A DNA stretch of 18,991 nt from Phoronis pallida (taxonomy: Eukaryota > Phoronida > Phoronidae), in assembly GCA_028565715.1 (NCBI GenBank), contig JAOXYC010179802.1:1-18991 (forward strand), in the 5' to 3' direction. The notes under the pieces were generated by a model, which ran no database searches, was not told where the DNA came from, and saw only the letters and a list, made by a program, of their open reading frames with translations. The number at the start of each line of letters is the position of its first letter. Within the stretch, counting starts at the first letter, position 1. The translations under genes were made by a program, and so were the position numbers. Shown piece after piece: positions 1 to 12,100 of this stretch.

Positions 1-108
1 AACAGGTCATTCCTGACTACTTCAGCCAAGTCCAGTAATTCCTGCCACTTGTCACGTAACTCATCAACTTCCTGTACTTCAGTTCGTGGAAGGCGAAGTT
101 CAAACTCC
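1..108 (-). CDS. Dynein pre-linker exon, cut by the left window edge
   Basis: Acceptor TTTTTAATAACAG; the exon runs off the window. EFELRLPRTEVQEVDELRDK followed by WQELLDLAEVVRNDL matches the (Y)...L..EE...VD.LRY.W..L...A.....L motif at the start of the DHC_N2 linker region. The linker and AAA+ motor must lie to the left. Confidence 0.93.
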
Positions 109-3100
109 CTGTTATTAAAAATAATAAATGTTAACACTGCAAACTAACAAACCAAGGTGTTACAGATTGCATGAATTGTATAATGTATAAAGAATGTCAT
201 AGCATGCTTCAAGTAGATCATATGATCACTATCCATTTTATTCATGCTTCTGTATGATATCTGTTAAATGTATCCTTTCTAGACTTATCTAAAGCCTTTG
301 ATACCATAAATCACAACATTTTTTATATTTATTTAACTCTCATTTGTAGTAGTTGGAGTTAGTCTATCCTGGTATAAAACTCACATTGAAAAATGCTACG
401 AGTTATTTCATCTTATTTGGTTAACTTAAATCAAGTTCAGTTACAATGATTTTTTCTGTCTTTTCAAATTTATCACTTTCGGCCAGTAAATAAGATTTAA
501 TTTGTGTTCTTATTTGAACTCTTATCGGGTCTACTTGCTTTAAGCAAAAACAAATCCTCATGTGAAAAGGTGCACAGCGGCCCCTCATGTGGTAAAACAT
601 ATACTGGCTATAACGCTATTATGCGTTAAATATCAGACAGAATTAGGAGTAGCTGGGTAGCTTAGAGGTAGAGCACCATAACCGGCTATTATGGGGACCT
701 GGGTTCGATTCCCAGTTCAGTTATGATGATTTTTTCTGTCTTTTTAAATTAAATCATTTACATTGAATAGAGAGAACAATTCGAAACTGATCAAGGAAAA
801 TCATTGAAGATATTGGTACTAATTAAGAAAAACAGTTTACCTGAGTTTAGCATACATGGTTTCTATAGGTAAGTAGATATCATCAATCTTGTTCTCCATG
901 TCTGTCACCTCCTCCAGTAAATGAAGAGTACTGTTGAGTTGATCTAATGTCTGTACAGGCAGTTCTAGTCTGATACGGACATTCTGTCTGTACAGTGTTG
1001 CACCATCTAGCTTTTTCTGAAAGTCAAGACAGCTGTTCAGTGACGTGATAGGTAAGATGAGAATAAATGTTGTGATTCTGATTGAAAGTGGACTTTCGGC
1101 TCCAGTCAAGGAATTGAAAATGCCAATCTTGAAACTTCATGAACATAAATCGAACAGAAAATTCCTCATAATAGAATAGGGTATGTGTTAAATTATCTTT
1201 TTAGAAAGTTCATTTGTATCATAGACTGGCACTTTAATATGTGTAAGTTTTATTGCAGATATAAGGTAAATTAATCTTAGTTTCTTTATTTTCATGTTGA
1301 GAAAACCTGGATATTAAGATTTTTTTTAAGTCTGGTCAGCTGGACATTCAGAAGATGGTTTCAAGGCACACGTTTGGTCTCTTTCTCAGATGTTAGTTGA
1401 GTGCTGATTCAGTCACACCCCAAGTTTGACCTCTCAACTTACAACAGATGAAGGGACCAGATGTGTGTCTCGAAACTGTCATGTGAAATTTTGGTATAAA
1501 TCAAGTTGACCAGACCTTAAAATCTTCACATCTACACTCCTACATGACTTATAATTTTCACCAATTAATCCATTCAATACCTTAGCTTCCTCGTGTAGGA
1601 TTGAAGCATATTTAGTCTTCCACGCCATGGCAAACCCATGTAATGCATTCTTGACAGGGTCTGTATGCATACAGATAGGTCCAACTGGTAATGCACTTGG
1701 GATGGCAAGCACCTGGAAATAAGTTCAGATAAAAGATTGAAGTTATGTAACACCGCTAAGCAATGTGATAATTAATTCAAAATAGAAATTAAAAGTACCT
1801 CTTCCGACAGTATCGGTGTAATAAAGTGTAGTTGATTACTGACATATTCGTCAGTTTTGATCAACTATGCTTTATTGATTAAGTAATGTGATTTTAATCG
1901 CTACTTTAAGATAATGTCGCTTACACTTATTCATGTCTTTATTCTAGCTTACCATAGCAGTGGAAAGAGATTGTGGTGGAGAGGGTGTCATAGATATTTT
2001 AAGTTAGATTTAATAAGATATCTTTCTTTGTGAAAATCGGTGTATTGAAGTTATGTGAAAATCAGTATTGAAGTGAATCAAAACAAATTCTCATAATCTT
2101 GTGAGCAAACCTTTTTCTCAATCCCTAGTAGCCTCTCAACCTCTCTCTTCATGGCAAATATTCCTGGATCATTCTTGATGAAATCATAGTAGTTCCCATG
2201 CATATCATCCTTCCATAAAAAGTCATACAAACTGAAGTGTTTAAGGTGTGTCTGTACAATACCTTGGAGATCTGGAGAGAAATATGAGATGTAAAAAACA
2301 TATTATCAAAAAAACAAATTCAAATTGAATTCCTTACATTATAGGTTTCCCAAAAAGTATCTTTTTCACAAGTAAAGTACATCAATTTTCTTCTTACGGA
2401 CATGATTCCAATGAGAAATATCCACTAGGTGGTACTGGTACATGGGTAGGTCAGCCATTTTGGGGACTTATAAGCAGATTGAATAACAAATTTACGTAGT
2501 ACTACGTAATTGGCTGACCTCCCCATGCACCAATACCACCTAGCGGATATTCTATTTGAAACTTGCCATTTCTTTAGTTTGATTTTATTGCATGAAAATA
2601 CTGTTTATCAATAACAATACGATAATATCATGACATTGAATTTGTATCTGTTTATTAAATACAATTATTTCCAATATTTTTAAACACAGTGTTTGCTTAT
2701 AAACAGTGGAGGTAATATAGCTACGTTGTTTGGAAATCATCTTTTTACCTGGCACGATATTTGATAGCTGTTCCATGATCTCAATAACCATAGGATCTTC
2801 ATTAATTGATGTGAAGAATTGTTCGCCTATTTTGCCAGCAATCCACTTCACCCCTTTGCATGAGCTGAGAATTCGCTTCCCAACAATACTGACTGCAGAC
2901 TGCACTTTATCCAGAGGGGGCTCTATGATGATGTTGGGGATAGAGAACTTCACCTCAACTCTGAACCTAAATATAAACAGGAAATGTGTACATGCCTTAT
3001 TAAAATATTTGTATTACGGATTATGGGACACATTTTGTTCTTTTCTTTTCATGGTTGATGGATAAAAGCAGAAATTTTGTACTGTTAATTTTACAGCAAA

Positions 3101-6100
3101 CAATCAAAATAAGTTTTGATGCATGTTTCTAAATGTTGAGGAATTTTTTTCTTACATCAAGCTGCAATTATACAAGACCTTTGAACCTTGCCTCAGAGTT
3201 TGAATTTATCAAAAAGAGAGAAAAAATATAAACACAGCATCCACAAATAAACGTAGTTGAAATTCAGCATTCTAAATGATATAAAAGTACGATCACAACT
3301 CAAGTTATAATTAACCCAAATTTTCTCAAAATCATGCAGTATAGTAGACGGACAGAATTTGAAAAAAAGAGATTTAAAAGAATCCACACAGTTCTTTATA
3401 CTCACAAGATGTACTTATCAAGACGAAAATATTTAGACACCAGTTGGCTGATGTAAAAGAGGGTAGAAAAAGCCATTTATAAAAATTGGTCCAAATTGAA
3501 ATTAATGTACTCACAAATTCAGTGAATATTATTGAATTTTAGTAGTAAATGTTTAGCACATTGTGATTATTTGACTTTATACTTCTTGATTATGGTTCTA
3601 TTTTCATTGAATAATAAGATATTTAAGATCTATTTTATGTTACTCATTTTAATGAGTAAAAAACTGTTAAATAGAGGAAGAACAAGGCTATTCAAAAGTT
3701 AACAATTTTGCTAAATAGTGAGTTACACCTTTAACCAAAACTACTCACTGTAAATATGTAATCTCGTGAGTTTTCTCAGTAGACCATGTCATATTAGACA
3801 GCATTGACAAGACAGACTGTGGACGGTGATCAGACTTGGCTGACTGCACACGACTGGAGCTGGGAATAAACAACAAAGGAAAATAAAACACGGAATTTGA
3901 TACACATGATTTTGTACACAACACTAGTTAATCTAGGCTTTGAACCCAAAGCAATTTCATTTTTGTATACTCAAAGAATAATTAATATCAAAATTCTTTT
4001 AGAATGCACAAAAACTGAGCTTTTGCTGTTTCCAATGCAATATTCAATGGTGCAAACTATCTCTCGCAAGTTTTTGCCCAGGGGTTTTTGCCAATTTTGA
4101 CACAAAAGGAATGTTTCATTTCTAATCTAGTGCAGATAAATTGGGTAAAAATGGAACAAATAAAAGAGGTTAAAATGGTGTATAATGGTTCTTTGTAATT
4201 TAAATATCATGAAATGTACCAACATCATAGATTGTGCATATGGAAGAAAAACACTACTAGTTTAAAGATCAAAAGTATATATATTAACTAACGTGGGAAT
4301 TATTTAGGATTACATTTGACTTACCAATTACTGTGCAGTGAGTGCTGTGACATGGCACTGACAGATCTTACAGTTTCCCCTTGACATCCTGAAGCCTCAG
4401 CTAGTGTTACTAGAGACCGGGTGGTGGCAAATAACACAGCATCGTAGATTTGATTGCAATAATCCTCTGAAAATACAAAGAAAAAACAGGTGTTTTAGAC
4501 AATCTTGCACTAGGCTGTAGTTTGTGATTTGACAAAACCGACTATTGGTTTTCGGACTTAATTTTTTGAAGCAAGATAATGAAAGTGATCAAATACAAAA
4601 AGGATTAAAAATTATGAAAACATTTCTCAGATTTTGACCGCATAGAACAATCCAATTGTTGTCAAGACATCACTAAATTAAAGAGGCATATTAACCAGTG
4701 TGGGGCGATTTCAAGACCGTTAAACACAATTTGGGACTTCTGTTGGGTCATAAAGGGCTGCGTGAGGTCATGAACTTTGAATAGAGCAAAAAATCTCGAA
4801 AATCCGTCGAATTTTAGTGGTTTAATGCCAAACTGCAGATTTCTTAATTTGACTATTATAGTCAAACTAACAACAGACGCAGCACCATGAACTTTGAGTC
4901 ACACTCGATGCAATTAGGTCACAGTTCTTGTCCTCGCACAATCAAGTATCGACTGTAGAACGACTTACTGGCTCGTTTGCTTCGCCAAATATTACCCACC
5001 GACATAAAAAATTTATCTAAGATACCAACCTTGAAATACTGTTTTAAGAATTAAAATTTTGGTGTCCATCCCTAAGTTACTTAAAAGTAACATAAGGATA
5101 GACAACAACATTAAAAGTATGGAAACTGACAAGTAAGCAGAAATCTAAGTAAAAAATATCCTAAGTGATTGATATTTTAGTTGATTCTTGTGCAGAAAGA
5201 ATTATCACAAGGTGCATCTTTAATGCACCAGTTGCAATAAGAGGCTAGGAATACCAAAATATATAAACGTACTCAACAAATCAGCAACTTCCCTGTCCTC
5301 TGGATTCTCATAAGACTGAGACTGATCACTGACAACAAAGGCCAACTTCTCTCCATCAAGCTGCAAAATATACAACTTACAGTTAAGTCAATTTATTAAT
5401 TAAAACTTATTAATTGATAGTTTTCACAAAGTAGGTCACTGCAAGATTTAATATTGTTTTGAAAATGATAACAACTGAAAGGGAATAAGATATCTTCCTG
5501 AAGTCATCTTGTTTTGAACCTTCTAAAAATAATGAAATCAACACAAAAATTGAAATATATTTAAGCATTCAGAATTCAAGGTGTTTTATTTAAAATGCCG
5601 AGACTTAAAATAATTTTTTTTTTTGATTTTTTAAGGACAATAATCAAAATTTTCTTGAATATAAAGTTAAATTTATTCTTCTAAAATAATTTGTTTGTGA
5701 ATGTTAAGTTAATGTGCAAATAAAGGTAAAGGTGATATTTATTCAACACCCATCCTTGTTAAATAGAACAAAACTGAACAAGGTGATATTATTTGTAAAG
5801 TGTGTAAAACTGTGACAAGAGTGAAGTATTAAATAAATATGTATCATAAACTCTCTGGTAACAGCCCATGCATGCTTTCATGGGTACCGACCAACCCCTT
5901 TTGGGGTTTTTCATTTTTGACTACCAGTCTAGCATGTGTGTTAACCAGGGATATTATGGTACATAAAACAACATTTGCAGTGACAGTTATGTGCTTCAAT
6001 TAGCAGAATAGGCTGGTCAACATTTGCTGAAACAGGAATAGATCATGTGAACACATATAAAAAAGTTACACCTTTCCATGTTAAAAACCTAGAATAACAA

Positions 6101-9100
6101 TGCATGAATTAGAAGAGTGAATTAATGCATGGTTTATTATACGAACATTGAATGGTGAATAAACATGGGATCAAGAATTCTGCAAAGATGAATGAACCGT
6201 GCAATAAATTCAGAACCACAGAACCATAATCATTCTTAAAATGAAGAAATACATGCTATTGGTATGTTTACAATAAGACAGGGGGGATAGTCTACAAAGT
6301 AACATAGATTAGATAAATGAGGGCCACCCTATGTCTTCTTGAATTCCTGAGTGGTGTGGATCTGAATTTCCAGGGCTCTGCTCGCTTTCGCTTCATGCGT
6401 TCTCTCAACTTTTTCAACCATATGCGTTTGGCTCTGATAATAGCTTTTAGTTGAGAGAAGCTAAGAGCCTGCAAATTTGGAACAATTGTTTATAAATAAA
6501 TGCGGTAAAAAAAATGTTCATTTCTCATGAAAAGGTATTAATAAAATAAAATTTATATTCAACTTACAAGGAACGATGTGGTCAATCAAATAACTCTCCT
6601 AGTAAGTTGAATATAAAAATTTTTACCAATTATTTAATGACACCTAAAAATCACCCTTTTATTAATTAATAATAAGAAATGTTGCCCAGCTCCATTTCTC
6701 CATTCACTGAAATCCAATAACTCAATCACATGAACAAAATATTTTGTTTCACCACTATTCCCTATAAAACACAAAGTAATTTAAAAATAACAAAAACATC
6801 AAACAAACTGAATAAAACAATAAATAAAATAACAAAATGAAATTAATTTTTGTTTTTTAACTAACGGTAAGAGGAGCATAGGCTGCTACAGGAGGGGATT
6901 TCGAATCGGGTGAGGGTGATCTGGGCCATGGTGAAGGAGTCACTGGGCGCTTCCCCCTTATCTGTGAAGGACTCATAGGGCGATGCCCACGAGATGATGG
7001 GGTTGGTGTTCTCCTTGCAGGAGACTTGCTCTTTGAGGTCTGAAATTCAGTCAAAAAGTGTAAATACCTTAATTGTCATTGTCATCATATATTAATGAGC
7101 TCAAATCAAAACTGACATACCTGAGTGTTTAAACAGTATTTTAATGACTAATTTTAATTGTAAATACTTTAATTTTATTTAAGGCATTTAGAGATTTTAA
7201 TTGTTAATTAAATTGATTTGAAAATTTAATATTATTATCATCATTAATAACATCAGGTTTTTTCATGATCCCATGAAATAGTAATTTTTGTTACAACTAT
7301 AAATCATTCAGAAGATGGCAAAAGTTAATAAGGAATGACCATTACTACCAAATATCAGGCTGTTTGAAATTTCCCCTAATATTTTTATAGATCCTTTATA
7401 AACCAGTAACTGATGGCTTTTGCGTTTTGCAGGAATTAGGAAGCTAAAACTATTTCCTTACAAAAGAACTTCATTGTTAAATAAGTGAAACTGTAAACTT
7501 ATATGCAGTAAAATTAAGATATTTACAGTATGTCTGCCCCTTGATTTGTTACGGCGAGTGTTATAAGTTCCATGTCGACATTCATATGCATACTGTAAAG
7601 TAAATTTAAATATTATTATATTTGCATAAAAATCAGTTTTTGAGTAACCAATAATAATTCAAGATTTTTTATTACTGGGTAAATTTACCATTGAGTTTTA
7701 AAACTGCCAAGAAATTGACTTAAACATCTAAATGATTTGAAAATTTCCACAGGATGCAAACATGTTTTTTCTCTTGTATTAATGTGTACCTTTCTACAAT
7801 CTTAAATAGAAAAAAATTGAAAACTAAAACTCATAATGAACAAAATAGGAACAAAACACTGAACAGAACAGATACCGGATCAAAAGGCTCAGGAGGTGGT
7901 GTAGGAGTGTGATACTCTATCTCAAGCTGAAAATAAAATTCAAGCACGTTACTGTTTAATACCATAATAATGATAAGACAATTCCTGCGTTGACAGATTC
8001 TATAGGGCTGAATTCTCTATCTCCATCAGAAAACAAGATCCCCGTTCAAGCCTAAAAATTCAAACATTTGAATTAAATATCTAAGTTTTGTGGTACTGGT
8101 TGTCATCTACAACACTACTTTTGTGTAATACTTTGACTGAAACTTTTTAAAAACAAAATGTTCAGTTGTGGTGCTAATTATTACCTACACACTTCTGTAA
8201 AACACACATTGAGCAAAATTACCAATTTTCTTTGTATATGAGCTTTGAAATATGGAAAATATATCAAGACATCCATTCTATTTTTGTCTCCTTTCAAAGA
8301 AAATCAGTGGGATTGGGATCATGTGTTTCAAAAATGGATTAAAATTTTAAGCACACTTTAAATTGATTGTTATTCATTCTGTGATTGCAAGCACCCTCAC
8401 TGTGTATTATTATCAGGTAATGTTATGCAATGGTGTACTATCATCTAAAAGAAGTTCACATCAATGCAATCACAAGACTAGTACATTTTTATTGTAGCGA
8501 CGGTTCAACTTTGTTTCTTTGCGCCACATTTTAACAGCTTTTCTTGCTGTTAACATTCCAAAAAATGATACCTGAAACCAAGAATATTTCAAATACAGCC
8601 GATATCATTATTTGAACGAAACAAGCAAAGCCATGACCCAGTACTCAAGGGAAGGTTAAACCCATCACCTAGCAAACTGTTCAGTCTTTTGTTTGCCCCA
8701 GTTCTATAGCCCCATTGTGCAGAAAACAATCACACTCATGGTAAAAAGTTTTAATATGCTAACTGGTACAAGCATTCCAATTGATCACTTTTATGTATTT
8801 TGTGTGAAATTGACATTTCGTTTTGCAAAAAAATAGTCATATTTAATATGTAGTTTCTTTAAACTTCAAAAGACCGAAGCCTTACGGAATGCCTCTTCTT
8901 CAATTAATCCATTCAAGACAGCTTTTTGTAAAAACTTAATACTCTTTAACAATCAACAAATTGCCCAAATCAGAATTTATTTACAATATGCTTAGAGATC
9001 ATTGCAGCCTTTTCAATAAAAGTTAGAGCTTTTGAGCAACTCCATGATTTGGAGAATCCTTATTTGCAACAATAACGAGAACCTACCTTTCGTTTGGTAA

Positions 9101-12100
9101 GCATGGATACCATTTCCTGCATTCCTGTTTCAATTGTTCTCACATAATCACATAACATTGAACTCCTCTCATTGACTGATGCCAGGATTTGTTCGGTGAA
9201 TAATTCTGGTGGCTGGAGAAATCAAGATTGAAAATCAAAGTTGTATCACATTTAAAACAATTTTTTAAACCAATCATCTTAATTAAACATTTTCCAGAAT
9301 TTATTTATAGAAGATGTAATTTTAGATTTTCTTTGAAAACAAATCTAACCTTTTTTTTGAAAATACTTTTTAAAGATACTGTCTCCTTGTTGGTGAGGAT
9401 CTGGGGTCTAAATTCAAATCAACTAGAAATTATGTGTGCGAGTCCTTTGATGAATATATTTAACCTGCATCTTAGTAAAAACATTCAAAAAAAATCGGTA
9501 AAAGGGTAAATTTGAGCTTTTTATCCTAAAAAGTGTAAATTTCAAAAACCTTCTCGTACGAGAAGGGTTTTTTGGACACAAAGATCTCAAATTTACCCCT
9601 TGACCGATTTTTTGAATTTTTTTACTATGATGCAGGTTAGTTATATTCATCAAAGGACTCATACACAAAATTTCTAGTTGATTTGAATTTTGACCCCAGA
9701 TCCTCAACAACGAGGAGACAGTATCTTTAAGTGTGCCAGTAACTATCTTACCCATGACTGTGAGAATGCCATATCGTAATTAAAGAGAAACATTTCTCGT
9801 ATTTTCTGTATTGTATCTTCCACCTTGTGTTTCATAACATGGTTGACTCCTTCAACTAACAGCTTCAGGTTAGCTGTGGATGTGTGGATTTGATGAAGGA
9901 AGGCATCTGTGAAGAAAGAACATTTTATTTAATAAACAATATGAAACAAACTACACATTAAATAAGAAATCAATCCACAGAAGTTGAAAATAACATAGAA
10001 AACAAACTCCAACCGACAAATAGCCAACCCAAATCACACCTTAGCATTAATTCTACAAATAAATGGAAAACAGTTGTCTACAACCGGTATACTAACTTCC
10101 ACAGTACCACTTATGGTATCAATTGATTTGTCATGTAATATCTGGTGTTACCACATATAATTTTGTGTGTAAACTAATATGCGTACATTGTATTCTACTC
10201 AGAACCCTTATACTAGATATCTGCAAGGATAATTTGTTAAAAGCATGGATGATAAAAGGCTATGACCATACATTGTAAAGTTTAACAGATCTTACCAATA
10301 TTCATGCTGTTCCATGCAAGTGTTGATAGCCCAGGTTGAAAGTTGGCTGTCACCTGATCTACATGTGGTGTGAATAACTCATCAAGACCATCAGGTATTG
10401 AATCAACTACCTGTAAACATCAAATCTCATATTCAATATCATTTCATTTATTGAGTCAAACATACAAAAACCAAAAAAATTAATTAATTACTGTATAGCC
10501 CTGCCATTGAGCGCATGCACCTATATGCGAAATAATGCATTTTTCTCTCAAAATTTTTCAACTCAAATTCTCACAAAATAGGCACATGGACCTACAAGGT
10601 CCGCGATTAGGCCCATGTCAACCGGGCGCTCCGGTTATAGGCGCACTTTTGACATGTTTATTCCAACACTCATTCTACTCAAATGTTCTGCATAATAGGC
10701 GCATGGGCCTACAAGTTCCGCGATTAGGCACGTATCCACAATTAGGCGCATGTGCTCAATGGCAGGGCTATACGGTAATAAAAGTTCACTTTTATTTTCT
10801 ATGATTAGTGTACCTTGGTAGTGACGTTAACCAAAAGTAAACCTACCTCATGTGACAGGGTTGCTCTCCATAATGTGATTGTATTGATTAAAATCAAAGA
10901 ATAAAAGCTGAACTACTTTAAAGCAAGTCCAATTTCAAATAGACTATGTTGGTGGTGATTAACTCGTGGGTCTGGTGGTTATTTTGCTTATAAAGTTGGG
11001 GTATGGTTGCATCATTAAAAGTGACTTTCACCCACATTCTCATCACTTTGAATTGTCGAATCTTTTTTACTGAAACATCAAATATGTGATCAAATATCTT
11101 CACATCGACTTCAAAAAGGATTTTGTTCAAAAGAATGATGTTTTTTTCTGACCTGTTGGAATTCTTCCAGACATAGTTCTAGATGACTCTTGTATTTCTT
11201 GAATCTCTGTTCTTGATTGAGAACATGCTGTGCAGACTCTGGGATCTGTATACCAAGACGTGTCAACCACTTAGATTCATGAATCAGTTCCAAAATGCTG
11301 TTAAAAAAAAGAAGTTATTATTTGTTAGGTAATGAGTACATTCCAACAGCAAGAATTGACCTTCTCAAGAACTTGTCTGTTTAGGGGTGATGGAGATTAT
11401 CATCCCATCACAACAGACATCATTTAGACTAAAATTAACAATGGATAAGAAAATAGTTTTTACCTCTTCTATCAAATGAGCCATACTGGTCATCTGCATT
11501 TTGCAAAAACTTTGGAATATTTATAAACAGTGAAATTTCCAGTTCATTCTTAAATGCTCAATAAGTCTTCAATTGAAAACAGAAATAACTCTCAAATATG
11601 ATCCATAATAAAATGACTTAGATTCTTATCAACATATCCTACCGATCATCAGCATTGACCACAACATGTTTAGACTCTGGGTGATGAATCAATAGTGTAG
11701 CTCTCAGTCCGTTCTTCACATGTTCAATTTGAGTTTTCCATTGAGTGTACCACAGACTCTCAAAAGTAACTAGAGCTGTTGCTATCTTGTTGTACGACTT
11801 CACAACACGACCAAAATCAACCAGACTTGTCACTGTTCTGTTATCACGGAATGTTTTCATTGGCTCCTCAATTCTCCTTAGCAACTGTCTTGACCAATGG
11901 ATGGCCCCAGCCACAGGAGGTGCGTTTCTTAGCCTCGGAGGGTTTTCCTGAAAATTCATTGCAGATATATTTAATAAAAGTAAAATACTATACAAATAAT
12001 CAAGATATATTTTAACAAAGGATCTCACACAAGTTGTAATTCAATATGAGTTTTCTCAAACATGTTGGACATTTTGTTGACATCTCAGCCTTTCAATACA

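Noticed and set aside
651-723. Functional tRNA gene (nominal anticodon GGC)
   Set aside because: All stems can pair, but the base before the anticodon is C instead of T, several acceptor pairs are GU, and a related damaged copy lies at 14481-14551. A SINE head explains this better.
4662-4865. Minus-strand 67-codon open frame in a GC-richer intron block
   Set aside because: There are no splice signals in phase with the neighbouring exons and no recognisable motif.
9228-9755. Two opposite open frames with similar peptides (RIWG.NSNQLEI)
   Set aside because: The similarity of the two strands is explained fully by the palindrome at 9371-9729.
10535-10804. Plus-strand 89-codon open frame
   Set aside because: It overlaps the TIR element and merely translates its two direct repeats.
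10918-11130. Minus-strand 70-codon open frame after exon 11153-11297
   Set aside because: Exons 11153-11297 and 10296-10410 join in phase without it, and it shows no dynein motif or suitable splice pair.
11745-12015. Two plus-strand open frames of 68 and 78 codons
   Set aside because: They are antisense to the best-supported dynein exon (11643-11947).
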